Positions 6,086 through 14,316 of a DNA stretch of 15,016 nucleotides are shown in pieces. This DNA comes from JBAXEO01 sp964541375 (GTDB taxonomy: Bacteria > Actinomycetota > Coriobacteriia > Anaerosomatales > JAAXUF01), in contig CAZIPT010000059.1 of NCBI GenBank assembly GCA_964541375.1, positions 1 to 15,016 of the forward strand, written 5' to 3'. The translations under genes were made by a program, and so were the position numbers. The number at the start of each line of letters is the position of its first letter. The stretch's first letter is position 1. The notes beneath the pieces were generated by a model. That model did not search any database, had not been told where the DNA came from, and saw only the letters and a list, made by a program, of their open reading frames with translations.

Positions 6086-6931
6086 TCAGGGCACCGGTAC
6101 CGGAGGGAACTGGGCGGTCGCGTTGGAGTCGATGCTGTAGAACCCCTGCTCTCCACCGGTGAGCAAGGCCACCAGCGTGAAGCGTCCGGCGTTGGTACCC
6201 AGCGTGTCGAAGGCCGAGAGCTTGCGTGCGGCGGCCGCGACAGCCACACCGGTATCCGGGGTCGGAGTCTGAGCGCCGAGCGCATAGTGGCCGGCAGCCG
6301 CATACGCCTGAGCGATGTCCAAAGCGAGGAGATCGGGCTTGCCATCGAACGCCGCGACGTCTATCACCTGCGTCGCAGAGGTGCTCGAAGACAACCCGGT
6401 GACTGCGATGGCGCCGGCCTTCTGCAGCGCCTCGGTGAGCGGACGTGCCACGTCACGCTGGCTCCACTCTGAAGCCAGGGTGCTGGCCACACCGGTCTTG
6501 AGGTCGGTCGTGCTGCCGAGAACCGATCTCGCCGCATCTGCAACCTTGCTGTTGGAGATGCCGAACTGGGGCTTGAGCATGGTGACGACCGCCGGGCTGC
6601 CTCCGGCGTCCTTGACCGCGGCTACCGCCGAGTCGCCTGCGGAGCCCTTTGCGGAGCTCTTGATGACCAGAACCGTGCGGCCGGTGAGCCTTCCAGCGAT
6701 CCAGGAGTCGGTCATCTGCTTCGAGTAGCCCTTCTCGAACGCCAAGTCCCCCTTGAGCGCGTTGTTCTGCTTCTTGATGGAGTTGAAGTCCTTCTGGAGA
6801 CCGGACACGATCGCGCTCTGCTGCTTGTCGAAACCCCCCTGGCGTACGACCAGCCCCCCCAGAACCAGACCCAGGGCCAGCGCCAGAAACACAGCCACAA
6901 GCGACGCGATGTGGTACCTGATGTTGTACAC
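6086..6931 (-). CDS. steB: SteB/MctB-like protein (annotated as copper transporter family)
   Basis: 281 aa. A short cytoplasmic start (MYNIRYHIAS) is followed by one membrane helix at about 11-30 with LALALGLVLGGLVV, then a coiled-coil-like segment at 35-75 and a mostly extracellular alpha/beta domain. This is the architecture and N-terminal signature of the family of mycobacterial Rv1698 (MctB, first described as a copper-related outer membrane channel) and corynebacterial SteB, which works with SteA in the RipC/FtsEX cell-separation pathway. Gene order here (recN-steA-steB) favours the cell-separation role; that choice is inference. The GTG start at 6929-6931 is supported by AAGGAG at 6939-6944, exactly 7 nt upstream. 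It follows steA after 22 bp. No terminator hairpin with a T-run is seen at its 3' end, where it meets the convergent glycosyltransferase gene. Confidence 0.85.
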   Translation of the reverse strand: MYNIRYHIASLVAVFLALALGLVLGGLVVRQGGFDKQQSAIVSGLQKDFNSIKKQNNALKGDLAFEKGYSKQMTDSWIAGRLTGRTVLVIKSSAKGSAGDSAVAAVKDAGGSPAVVTMLKPQFGISNSKVADAARSVLGSTTDLKTGVASTLASEWSQRDVARPLTEALQKAGAIAVTGLSSSTSATQVIDVAAFDGKPDLLALDIAQAYAAAGHYALGAQTPTPDTGVAVAAAARKLSAFDTLGTNAGRFTLVALLTGGEQGFYSIDSNATAQFPPVPVP

Positions 6932-6953
6932 GAAGCTTCTCCTTGCAGGTGGG

Positions 6954-8075
6954 TCAGGTGCTGAACGAGGCGCGAATCCGCAGCACGATGAGTTCTATGA
7001 AAGAGCGAGCAACCGGTGAGATCAGCACGACCGCCGAAACCACGATCAACGCCGCCACGACGATCAGTATGAGGTAACCCGGCCCGACCGAAGCACGATA
7101 GAGCTTGTTGACACCCTTCGCGTCCACCAGCTTGGGCCCGACCTTGAGCCTGACCAGGAAGGAGCTTGCCATCCCTTTCCGGCCCTTGTCGAGGTACTCC
7201 ACCAGGTTGGCGTGGGTCCCCACCGCGACGATCAGATCCGCCCCCGACTCCCACGCGAGCAGCAATGCGAGATCCTCGCTCGTGGCCGCAAGGGGCCAGG
7301 TCGTACCTTCGAGCCCGAGTGCCAGCAGACGCTCCATTCCCGGCGCCCGCCCGTCCGCATAGGCGTGCACGATCAGCTCGGCACCGCTCTTCAGAGCCCT
7401 GTCGGTAACCGAGTCCATGTCTCCAACGATGATGTCCGGGGAGAATCCGGCCTCGAGAATCGCGTCGGCCCCGCCGTCCACGCCGATCAGTACGGGGCGC
7501 ATCTCACTCACGTAGGGCTTGAGCGCATCGAGATCCTGCTTGAAGTCGTAGCCCCTGACCACCACCAGTACCTGACGCCCGTAGATCTCGACCCTGGTCT
7601 CAGGCACCCAGGTCTCGTCGGTAAGAATCGACTGCTCCTTGTCGAGGTACTCGATGGTATTGCGAGCGAACCGGTCCAGCTGCTCGCCGAGACCCGCCTT
7701 GGCCGCCTCCATCTTGTCCTCTATCGCCGAGACGCTGAGTCGTACGCCCCGCGCGAGCACGACTCCGTCGCGCAAGACCTCATCGCCGACGACCTCTATC
7801 TGGTCGCCTTCATCGATGCTGTCAAAGATGTCTCGGCCGACATCATCGATCAGCGTCACGCCGCCGCGTGCAAGCAGAAGCGGCCCGACGTTGGGATAGG
7901 TGCCCGAGATCGACGGTGCAGCGTTGATCACCACTTCGACTCCGCTGCCCACGAGTGACTCGGCGCTGACACGGTCCATGTCCACGTGATCGATGATGGC
8001 GATGTCGTCTGGACCAAGCCTCTTCACGAGGTCCTTGGTTCGCTTGTCGAGCTTTGCTATGCCCTGCTTGCGCAT
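6954..8075 (-). CDS. steA: SteA-like putative cytokinetic ring protein
   Basis: 373 aa. Residues 1-160 hold the SteA-specific N-terminal domain, including NAAPSISGTYPNVGPLLLA (51-69). Residues about 165-300 resemble thiamin pyrophosphokinase: VDGGADAILEAG (199-210), PDIIVGDMDSV (213-223) and ATSEDLALLLA (264-274). The block GRKGMASSFLVRLKVG (298-313), then KLVDAKGVNKLYR (315-327), is characteristic of SteA (Rv1697 family). One membrane helix at about 334-353 is followed by a short basic tail. In Corynebacterium SteA acts with SteB in septal cell separation; no thiamin role is suggested here, since the gene lies between recN and steB. The ATG at 8073-8075 has GGAG about 5 nt upstream. A 42-bp gap separates it from recN with no obvious promoter. 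Confidence 0.88.
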   Translation of the reverse strand: MRKQGIAKLDKRTKDLVKRLGPDDIAIIDHVDMDRVSAESLVGSGVEVVINAAPSISGTYPNVGPLLLARGGVTLIDDVGRDIFDSIDEGDQIEVVGDEVLRDGVVLARGVRLSVSAIEDKMEAAKAGLGEQLDRFARNTIEYLDKEQSILTDETWVPETRVEIYGRQVLVVVRGYDFKQDLDALKPYVSEMRPVLIGVDGGADAILEAGFSPDIIVGDMDSVTDRALKSGAELIVHAYADGRAPGMERLLALGLEGTTWPLAATSEDLALLLAWESGADLIVAVGTHANLVEYLDKGRKGMASSFLVRLKVGPKLVDAKGVNKLYRASVGPGYLILIVVAALIVVSAVVLISPVARSFIELIVLRIRASFST

Positions 8076-8117
8076 TCGTCTCCAGATTGGCCGGGTCGTC
8101 TGACCGCGCGACAGACT

Positions 8118-9749
8118 CTAGCTCGTTGAGGCGGCCTCAGCGAGCAGTTCGCGAGCGTGCTCCAGCCCTGCAGAAGTATCTTTGCCTGACAGCATCCGCG
8201 CGATCTCACCTTCGCGATCGGGCCCCTCGACTGCGCGAACAGTGGTGCTCGCCGAGTCCTCTGAGAGGTTCTTCTCGACTACGAGTTGGCGATCAGCGTA
8301 TGCGGCCACCTGCGCGAGATGCGTGACCACGATCACCTGATGCGTGCGCGAGAGAGCATGGAGCCGCCTGCCGATCGTGTGTGCGGTCGCACCTCCGATA
8401 CCCGCGTCAACCTCGTCGAACACAAGCGTCCTCACAGTGTCCGCCTCACCCAAGACACCCTTCAGCGCGAGCATCACGCGCGACAGCTCTCCACCGGACG
8501 CGATACGTGCCAGCGAACGCGGCGGCTGCCCGGGGGCGGGAGCGTACAGGAACTCGATCCGCTCCGACCCATCAGAGGTCCATGACTCGAACGGCAGCTC
8601 CGCAAAGGCCACCTCAAACCGAGCGCCCGGCATCGCGAGATCAGAAACAGCCGACGCCAGTGCCTCGACGAACTCGGGGGCTGCTCGGCGACGAGCCTCG
8701 TCAAGGCGGGCTGCGGCATCCCTCAGTCTGGCAGACGCGGTGTCGACCGCCTCGCGCGCCGTCTGAGTCCCCTCGGCGCCCTCCTCGCGAACCGACAACG
8801 CGCTCGCCGCCTCGGCGCGGGCAGCAAGCACGGAGTCCAGATCTGGGCCGTACTTCCGCATCAGTCCTGTCAACGCGCCGAGCCGCTCCAGGACCTGATC
8901 GAGCGCGACCGGGTCGTGTTCGATCCGGTCGCGATACGAGCGCAGCTCGGCGCTCGCGTCATCGACCATCGCCGACGCCTCCAGGAGTCGCGCGGCGAGT
9001 GCGTCCAGAGCCGGGTCGATGCCCTGGGCTCGGGCGAGCGACGCGGCGGCCGTTGCGACCGCATCAAGCGCTCCCCCGTCGCCGCGCAGCGCCTCGACGG
9101 CCCCGTCCGCTGCCACAGATAGCTGTTCGCCGTGCTGCAACGCCGGTAACCGGGCCTCAAGTGCCAGGTCCTCGCCCGACATCGGGTCGACCAGATCGAT
9201 CTCTTCGGCGACGAAGCGGTAGTAGTCGGCGTTCTGAGCGACTCGAGCCAGTCGTTCCTCGAGCTCAGCGAGCGTCCTGAGAGCGGTCGAATGCTCCGAA
9301 CGCGCGCCCCGGTAGTCCGCCAGCGCATTCGTTACGCCGTCACCAGCCCACCGATCGAGGTACGCCACGTGTGTTGATGGCGACAGCAGCGCCTGATGCT
9401 CATGCTGGCCGTGCAGGTCCACCAGCGGACCGAGACGCTCGGCGAGAGCGCCCACCGTCGCCATCTCACCGTCAAGGGTGCACCGGCTGCGCCCGTCGGA
9501 ACTGACTCGCCGCCTGGCAACGGTTTCCTCCCCGCTGAACTCGACGAAACGGCCCTCGACCACAGCCTCCGGCTGCCCTGCCCGTACCGCTCCCGCATCG
9601 GCACGCTCGCCGAGAAGCAGCTTCAGCGCGCCGACGAGCGCCGTCTTTCCGGCGCCGGTCTCCCCGCTCATGACGGTCATGCCGGCCGAGAACTCGAGCC
9701 ACACGTCCTCGATCAGCGCGAGGTCCCTGACGTGGAGCTCCTCGATCAC
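8118..9749 (-). CDS. recN: DNA repair protein RecN (SMC-like ATPase)
   Basis: RecN is an SMC-like ATPase acting at DNA double-strand breaks. The product is 543 aa, near the family norm of about 550-580. It has Walker A GETGAGKT (29-36), the RecN hallmark DLHGQHEHQALL (111-122), a central coiled-coil region (about 140-360, rich in Ala, Glu and Arg), the ABC signature ASGGELSR (417-424), Walker B TLVFDEVDAGIGG (441-453) and the H-loop VVTHLAQVAA (474-483). The GTG start (9747-9749) overlaps the nadK stop by 4 bp (GTGA), has GGGAG about 6 nt before it and gives the canonical N-terminus (M)IEELHVRDLALIEDV. The open frame extends 50 codons further into nadK, but that part is low-complexity and Arg-rich, so it is a shadow. 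It belongs to the conserved tlyA-nadK-recN-steA order. Confidence 0.97.
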   Translation of the reverse strand: MIEELHVRDLALIEDVWLEFSAGMTVMSGETGAGKTALVGALKLLLGERADAGAVRAGQPEAVVEGRFVEFSGEETVARRRVSSDGRSRCTLDGEMATVGALAERLGPLVDLHGQHEHQALLSPSTHVAYLDRWAGDGVTNALADYRGARSEHSTALRTLAELEERLARVAQNADYYRFVAEEIDLVDPMSGEDLALEARLPALQHGEQLSVAADGAVEALRGDGGALDAVATAAASLARAQGIDPALDALAARLLEASAMVDDASAELRSYRDRIEHDPVALDQVLERLGALTGLMRKYGPDLDSVLAARAEAASALSVREEGAEGTQTAREAVDTASARLRDAAARLDEARRRAAPEFVEALASAVSDLAMPGARFEVAFAELPFESWTSDGSERIEFLYAPAPGQPPRSLARIASGGELSRVMLALKGVLGEADTVRTLVFDEVDAGIGGATAHTIGRRLHALSRTHQVIVVTHLAQVAAYADRQLVVEKNLSEDSASTTVRAVEGPDREGEIARMLSGKDTSAGLEHARELLAEAASTS

Positions 9750-10600
9750 CGCGCGCTCCCGAAGAACTCCTGGGCCACCGTCTGGTAGAAGTCGCGACCG
9801 TCGAGCTTGACCAGGAGCACGTCGTGATCGCCGCGCGTGACGGTCACGCGCTCGAGCGACCTCCGGCACGGCGTGGCCGCACCGTCTACGACCACACAAG
9901 CCTCGGATCGCGTCGAATCGGGAAGCGTGATCTCAATCGTGTCCGCTCGACCGGTCACCAGCGACCGCGACTGCAGCGTATGCGCGGCCACCGGCACGAC
10001 GACCATGCCGCCAAAGTCCGGTGCAACGACAGGCCCGCCCGCCGAGAGCGCGTACGCGGTGGATCCGGTGGCGGTGGCGACGATCACTCCGTCTGCACGG
10101 TTCGCAAACACCTTGTGACCGTCGACGGCGACTTCCAGAGCGACGACACGAGCCGATGCTCCGCGCGCCACCACCACCTCGTTGAGAGCTCGATACCGGC
10201 CGACACTCCGTCCGTCCATGACTACCTCGGCAGCGAGCGTGGCTCTGCGTTCGAGCCGCCCTTCCCCTGCCAGCGCCGTCTCCACAGCCTGGCGCATGGA
10301 TCCCGGCTCCGCGCCCGACAGGAATCCAAGACGTCCGAACTTCACCCCGAGTACCGGCACCTCGACCTCGCCGAGAAGATGCACGGCTTTCAGAATCGTG
10401 CCGTCACCGCCCAGCGCGACCACGAGCACCGGCTCCCCGATCTCAGAGGGCGCGACCGCTAGGTCGGCGAGGCCACACGCCGCGGCATCGTCTGAAGCGA
10501 GTGCGGGACTGAGCCCGCGACCGGTCAGCCACGTGGCGAGATCCACAGCAGCTTCGACCGCTGCGGGATTCGCGGTGTTTGGCACCAGCAAGACGCGCAT
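9746..10600 (-). CDS. nadK: NAD kinase
   Basis: NadK phosphorylates NAD to NADP in the cytoplasm using ATP or polyphosphate. 284 aa, typical length. Visible family motifs: LGGDGTIL (63-70) with the catalytic Asp-containing GGDGT loop, LNEVVV (139-144) with the NE motif, ADGVIVATATGSTAYALSAG (169-188) which binds NAD, and GGPVVAP (188-194). The GVNxGxLGFL motif appears here as GVKFGRLGFLS (85-95), with Lys in place of the usual Asn. The ATG at 10598-10600 has GGGAGG 7 nt upstream, inside the last codons of tlyA, whose stop is only 3 bp away. Downstream it overlaps recN by 4 bp, so both junctions suggest coupled translation. Confidence 0.97.
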   Translation of the reverse strand: MRVLLVPNTANPAAVEAAVDLATWLTGRGLSPALASDDAAACGLADLAVAPSEIGEPVLVVALGGDGTILKAVHLLGEVEVPVLGVKFGRLGFLSGAEPGSMRQAVETALAGEGRLERRATLAAEVVMDGRSVGRYRALNEVVVARGASARVVALEVAVDGHKVFANRADGVIVATATGSTAYALSAGGPVVAPDFGGMVVVPVAAHTLQSRSLVTGRADTIEITLPDSTRSEACVVVDGAATPCRRSLERVTVTRGDHDVLLVKLDGRDFYQTVAQEFFGSAR

Positions 10601-10603
10601 CGA

Positions 10604-11401
10604 CTAGCCTCCCAGTTTCGCGTGAGCCGACTCGACGATCGACCGTGCACTTTCCTCGGCCGACGCTCCCTGCCGAGCGGCCCACATCCAGAACTCGATG
10701 TTACCCTCAGGGCCCTTGATGGGCGAGAAGGTCAGACCGCGCACGACCAGGCCCGCCTCGATACAAGCTTCCACCGACGACTCCAAAACCTCCACGTGCA
10801 GGCGCTGGTCTCGGACGACACCCCGTTTTCCCACTCGGCCCTTACCCACTTCGAACTGCGGCTTTACCAGCGCCACCAGCTGCCCGCGCCCGGCGTCGAT
10901 CAGCGCCAGCAGGTTAGGCAGCACCTTGCGCAGCGAAATGAACGATACGTCGATCACGGCCACGTCGAAGGGGGCGCCTAGTTCGACGGGGTCGGCACTC
11001 CGGATGTTCGTTCGCTCGAACACGGTCACGCGAGGGTCCGTGCGCAGCGACCATGCGAGCTGGCCGTACCCGACGTCCACCGCGCTCACCGAGGCCGCAC
11101 CGCGCTGAAGCACGCAGTCGGTAAAGCCGCCGGTGGATGCGCCAACGTCGACCACTCTCAGCCCGGTCAGGTCGAGGCCGAACGCGTCGAGCGCTCCGGC
11201 GAGCTTGTCGCCACCACGCGAGACGAAACGCTGCCGCTGGGCAACGACGATCGTGGCGCCTTCATCGACCAGTTGACCGGCCTTCGTCACCACCTGGTCG
11301 GAGACACGTACCTCGCCGGCAAGCAGCGCCGCTCTGGCCTGTTCCCGCGAGGTGAAGAGCTGCCTCTCAACGAGGATGACGTCGATACGGCTCCGCGTCA
11401 C
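10604..11401 (-). CDS. tlyA: TlyA-type rRNA 2'-O-methyltransferase (S4 domain plus FtsJ-like domain)
   Basis: TlyA 2'-O-methylates rRNA and its loss gives capreomycin resistance in mycobacteria. 265 aa. An S4 RNA-binding domain lies at about 1-60 (RIDVILVERQLFTSREQARA), followed by a Rossmann methyltransferase domain with the SAM motif VVDVGASTGGFTDCVLQRGA (83-102). The K-D-K-E catalytic tetrad of the FtsJ class is complete: K66 in RGGDKL, D151 in AVIDVSF, K180 in ALVKPQFE and E236 in GNIEFW. This spacing matches the mycobacterial enzyme. GTG 11401 was chosen because GGAGG lies 9 nt upstream and the family start (M)TRSRIDVILVE follows at once; GTG 11425 would add eight Arg-rich residues. The start lies about 35 bp inside the dxs 3' end. 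nadK follows after 3 bp. Confidence 0.95.
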   Translation of the reverse strand: MTRSRIDVILVERQLFTSREQARAALLAGEVRVSDQVVTKAGQLVDEGATIVVAQRQRFVSRGGDKLAGALDAFGLDLTGLRVVDVGASTGGFTDCVLQRGAASVSAVDVGYGQLAWSLRTDPRVTVFERTNIRSADPVELGAPFDVAVIDVSFISLRKVLPNLLALIDAGRGQLVALVKPQFEVGKGRVGKRGVVRDQRLHVEVLESSVEACIEAGLVVRGLTFSPIKGPEGNIEFWMWAARQGASAEESARSIVESAHAKLGG

Positions 11402-13346
11402 GGGCCTTCGCCTCCGCCACGACACTCTCGTCGGTCCCCGCCCCGGCCGCTGCTGGGATGTCGTCGAGCCGTCCGGAAACGGCGGCAGCGATGCTCTCGG
11501 CGGTCAATCCGACGTCGGAGAGCAGTTTGGCCATCGCTCCGTGGGTCACAAAACAGTCGGGAATCGCCATGCGCAGCACCGGAGTGGGCAGGCCCAGATC
11601 GGCAAGCGCCTCACACACGGCGCCACCGAAGCCGCCCATCGAGGTGTTCTCCTCGACGGTAACCACCAGCCGATGCTCCGACGCCGCCCACGAGACCATC
11701 TCGAAGTCGAGCGGCTTGACCCACCGTGCGTTGACGACGCTCGCCGAGACGCCCTGCTTCGCCAGGATCGTGGCCGCTTCGTCGCACATCGCGACCGTCC
11801 TCCCGACGCCCAGAAGAGCGACGTCGCTTCCGCGCGAGCGAATCTGCGCGCGAGCCGCCTCCCACGCCTTAGGCTCGACCGGCATCTCGACGCCGACTCC
11901 GGTGCCGCGTGGGTAGCGGATCGCGACAGGCCCCTCGGCCGCCAGTGCTGTGCGAAGCGCCTCGGCCAGCTCGGCCTCGTCGGCCGGTGCCAGCACCATC
12001 ATGTTTGGGATGGTGCGAAGGTAGCTCAGGTCGAATACGCCGTGGTGAGTCGGTCCGTCTTCGCCGACAAGCCCGGCGCGGTCAAGACAGAAGACCACGT
12101 GCAGGTTCTGAAGGGCGACATCCATGATCATCTGGTCGTAGGCGCGCTGCACGAAGGTCGAGTACACCGCGATGACGGGAACCAGACCGCCGACGGCCAG
12201 GCCGGCGGCCATCCCTACCGCGTGCTCCTCGGCGATTCCCACGTCGTAGAATCGGTCGGGGTACTTCTCGGCGAAGCGGTCGAGGCCGGTTCCCGATGGC
12301 ATCGCGGCGGTGATGGCGACGATACGATCGTCGTGGGCCGCCTCGGCAACGAGAGCGCGCGAGAAGGCCTCGGTGAAGCTGATGGGCCCACCGGAGCCGT
12401 TTGCCTTTCCGGTCGCGATCGTGAAGGGCCCTATACCGTGGAACGCGTCGGGCTGCTCCTCTGCGTGAGGGTAGCCTTGGCCCTTTCGGGTGACGGCATG
12501 GATGATGACCGGGCCGTCGTTGGCTTTGGCTCGCTCGACCGCCGCCTGGACCTGGCCTATGTCGTGACCGTCGATCGGACCGACGTACTTCAGGCCAAGC
12601 TCCTCGAAGAGCATCCCGGGCACGAGCAACTGTTTGAACGAACCCTTGACCGCCTCGCCCGCGTCGACGAACATCCGGCCGATGTTCGTCCGCGCCAGCT
12701 TGGACTCGACTCCGTCGCGAAGCTTGGTATAGCGCGGATCGAGCCGCACCCGCGCGAGGTAGCTTGCGAGCGCGCCGACATTCTGGGAGATCGACATCTC
12801 GTTGTCATTGAGGACGATCACCATGCGCGTTCCGAGATGACCGATGTGATTGAGCGCCTCGAACGCCATTCCGCCGGTCAACGAGCCGTCGCCAATGACC
12901 ACGAGAACCGTCTCGTCCCCGCCGCGGGCATCCCGGGCCAGTGCGATTCCCAGTGCCACGGAGAGCGAATCGGAGGCGTGCCCGGTGTCAAAAGCATCGT
13001 ACGGGGACTCTGCCCGCTTTGGGAAGCCGCATACGCCCCCGTACTGCCTCAAGGTTGAGAATCGCTCGCGTCGACCGGTGATGAGCTTGTGAACGTAGGA
13101 CTGGTGCCCCACGTCGAAGATGATGCGGTCTGCCGGACAGTCCAGAGCGCGGTGGATTCCGAGGGTGAGCTCGACAACGCCGAGGTTCGGGGCGAGATGA
13201 CCGCCGGTCTGAGAGACGGTTGAGACCAGTTCGCCGCGAATCTCGTCGGCAAGCTGAGCCAGCTCGGCGCCGTCAAGCGTCTTGACGTCACAGGGCGCCT
13301 CTATGGAATCGAGAATGCGATCGGGCACCTCGTCAATCATCTCCAT
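11367..13346 (-). CDS. dxs: 1-deoxy-D-xylulose-5-phosphate synthase
   Basis: Dxs condenses pyruvate and glyceraldehyde-3-phosphate using thiamin diphosphate, the first step of the MEP isoprenoid pathway. It therefore feeds the polyprenyl carriers used by envelope genes such as the MraY-like enzyme nearby. 659 aa, slightly longer than most (about 620-640). Key motifs: GGHLAPNLGVVELT (48-61) with active-site His50, DVGHQSYVHKLITGR (78-92), the ThDP motif GDGSLTGGMAFEALN (152-166) and NDNEMSIS (180-187), GIAEEHAVGMAAG (370-382) with catalytic Glu373, and DRAGLVGEDGPTHHG (422-436). The final roughly 30 residues after SGRL are a polar extension that overlaps tlyA. The ATG at 13344-13346 has no strong Shine-Dalgarno; an ATG two codons later is equally possible. 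ispA, often next to dxs, is absent here. Confidence 0.97.
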   Translation of the reverse strand: MEMIDEVPDRILDSIEAPCDVKTLDGAELAQLADEIRGELVSTVSQTGGHLAPNLGVVELTLGIHRALDCPADRIIFDVGHQSYVHKLITGRRERFSTLRQYGGVCGFPKRAESPYDAFDTGHASDSLSVALGIALARDARGGDETVLVVIGDGSLTGGMAFEALNHIGHLGTRMVIVLNDNEMSISQNVGALASYLARVRLDPRYTKLRDGVESKLARTNIGRMFVDAGEAVKGSFKQLLVPGMLFEELGLKYVGPIDGHDIGQVQAAVERAKANDGPVIIHAVTRKGQGYPHAEEQPDAFHGIGPFTIATGKANGSGGPISFTEAFSRALVAEAAHDDRIVAITAAMPSGTGLDRFAEKYPDRFYDVGIAEEHAVGMAAGLAVGGLVPVIAVYSTFVQRAYDQMIMDVALQNLHVVFCLDRAGLVGEDGPTHHGVFDLSYLRTIPNMMVLAPADEAELAEALRTALAAEGPVAIRYPRGTGVGVEMPVEPKAWEAARAQIRSRGSDVALLGVGRTVAMCDEAATILAKQGVSASVVNARWVKPLDFEMVSWAASEHRLVVTVEENTSMGGFGGAVCEALADLGLPTPVLRMAIPDCFVTHGAMAKLLSDVGLTAESIAAAVSGRLDDIPAAAGAGTDESVVAEAKARDAEPYRRHPR

Positions 13347-13392
13347 TGCTTCGCATCAGGGTGCAACAACCGCGCACCGCCGTCCCTCGAGG

Positions 13393-13398
13393 ATAGTA
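13393..13398 (-). promoter_or_regulatory. Possible -10 element for dxs in the 100-bp gap after xseB
   Basis: The minus strand reads GGGTACTATCC, giving a TACTAT -10 candidate about 47 bp before the dxs ATG. -35 candidates are poor (GCGTTG at 17 bp, or TTGGTC at only 14 bp). The same gap holds a GC stem (13425-13430 with 13440-13445, 9-nt loop) directly after the xseB stop. It has no T-run, so it is not a convincing terminator. This is the longest gap in the minus-strand string and the likeliest place for an internal promoter. Confidence 0.3.
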
Positions 13399-13446
13399 CC
13401 CGCAGCTCGCAAGACCAACGCGAGGCCGCGCACCGTAGCCGCGGCG

Positions 13447-13887
13447 TTACCGCTCGGCGGCCGACGGATCGTCGTCCGCCCCGAGGTCGTCGTCCGCCTC
13501 GAGGTCGTCGGCGGGAACCTCGTCGGCCCACGCCTCGTCCGCAGGGTCAGCGGATTCGATCTCGATACCGTCTCGCGCTGCCTCCTCTTCGGCGTGTGCA
13601 TCACCGGTATCGAACGCGACCGATTCCTCGGCCGCCTCACCGACCGCACTTGGATCAGCGTCCTCGGGTGCCGATTCCTCGGTCGTGGTGCCGTCGGCGA
13701 CGGCGGCTCCCTCTGCTGCCACCCAATCGGCGTGATCGATCAGCTCGGTGCAGGCGTTGGCGAGCCGGACGCCCTCTTCGAGCAGGTCCAGACTCTGCTC
13801 AAGCGACGTGTCCTTCTTGCGAACCTGCGTGACAATCGCTTCGAGCCGCGTGCGAGCGGTCGAGAAGCTGTACGACTCATCAGCCAT
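13447..13887 (-). CDS. xseB: Exodeoxyribonuclease VII small subunit with long acidic tail
   Basis: XseB is the small subunit of exonuclease VII, which degrades single-stranded DNA with XseA. Residues 5-58 match the family: SYSFSTARTRLEAIVTQVRK, then SLEQSLDLLEEGVRLANACT as the two-helix hairpin. Normal XseB proteins are about 60-85 aa. This one is 146 aa because residues 61-146 form a low-complexity tail with 32 Asp/Glu and only two Arg and one His (for example ADDLEADDDLGADDDPS). The ATG at 13885-13887 overlaps the nusB stop by 8 bp (ATGGCTGA) and has AGGAG 7 nt upstream inside nusB. xseA, commonly just upstream of xseB, is not in this window. The identity of the N-terminal half is secure; the tail's role is unknown. 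Confidence 0.88.
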   Translation of the reverse strand: MADESYSFSTARTRLEAIVTQVRKKDTSLEQSLDLLEEGVRLANACTELIDHADWVAAEGAAVADGTTTEESAPEDADPSAVGEAAEESVAFDTGDAHAEEEAARDGIEIESADPADEAWADEVPADDLEADDDLGADDDPSAAER

Positions 13888-14311
13888 GTTGCGGCTCCTG
13901 CTCGGTCAGTCCTGCGTGTCTGCTTGCTATCTTGCCGAGAACCCCATTCACGAACTTGGAGGAGTCCTCACCGCCATACGTCTTTGCGAGTTCGACCGCC
14001 TCGTTGATCGACACGCTGGCCGGCACGTCGCCACCATAGAAGATCTCGTAGGTGGAGAGCCGCAGAATGTTCCGGTCGACGAAAGGCATCCTCGTCACGA
14101 CCCAGTTCTCTGATACCTCTCCCAGGATGCCATCGATCTCTCCGAGGTGTGCGGAAACACCACTGACCAGCTCACGACAGAACTCGTCGGGCTCTCCGTC
14201 CTCGACTGAATACGACTCAGAATCCAGAATCGTCGAAATGTCTTCGCCGGTGATGTCGCTTTGGTAGAGAATCTGGAGCGCCTGTCGGCGCGCCCGGCTG
14301 CGCTCGTGCAT
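13880..14311 (-). CDS. nusB: Transcription antitermination factor NusB
   Basis: NusB binds boxA RNA with NusE (ribosomal protein S10) in the antitermination complex on rRNA operons. 143 aa, the usual length. Family features: an Arg-rich start RSRARRQALQILYQSDI (4-20), VSENWVVTRMPFVDRNILRL (66-85), YEIFYGGDVPASVSINEAVE (88-107), then LAKTYGGEDSSKFVNGVLGK (108-127). The ATG at 14309-14311 lies 5 bp after the asp23-like stop, with GGAG about 8 nt upstream. The open frame continues further up inside the preceding gene but is Arg-rich shadow there. It overlaps xseB by 8 bp. Confidence 0.96.
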   Translation of the reverse strand: MHERSRARRQALQILYQSDITGEDISTILDSESYSVEDGEPDEFCRELVSGVSAHLGEIDGILGEVSENWVVTRMPFVDRNILRLSTYEIFYGGDVPASVSINEAVELAKTYGGEDSSKFVNGVLGKIASRHAGLTEQEPQHG

Positions 14312-14316
14312 CCGTC

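Noticed and set aside
6954..8075. Reading the SteA gene as thiamin pyrophosphokinase
   Set aside because: The DGGAD and GDMDS motifs are shared, but the long N-terminal domain, the C-terminal membrane helix, the SteA-specific GRKGMASSFL block and the recN-steB context all point to SteA.
9750..9899. N-terminal extension of RecN by 50 codons
   Set aside because: Arg/Gly-rich shadow of nadK on the same strand; the family start IEELHVRDLALI follows GTG 9749 directly.
11352..13058. 568-aa plus-strand reading frame opposite dxs
   Set aside because: dxs has every family motif in its own frame. The opposite frame has shadow composition (His, Arg, Asp rich), no known domain and no ribosome site; long antisense frames are common in GC-rich DNA.
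13425..13445. GC hairpin after xseB as an intrinsic terminator
   Set aside because: Six-bp stem with a 9-nt loop and no T-run; genes continue on the same strand.
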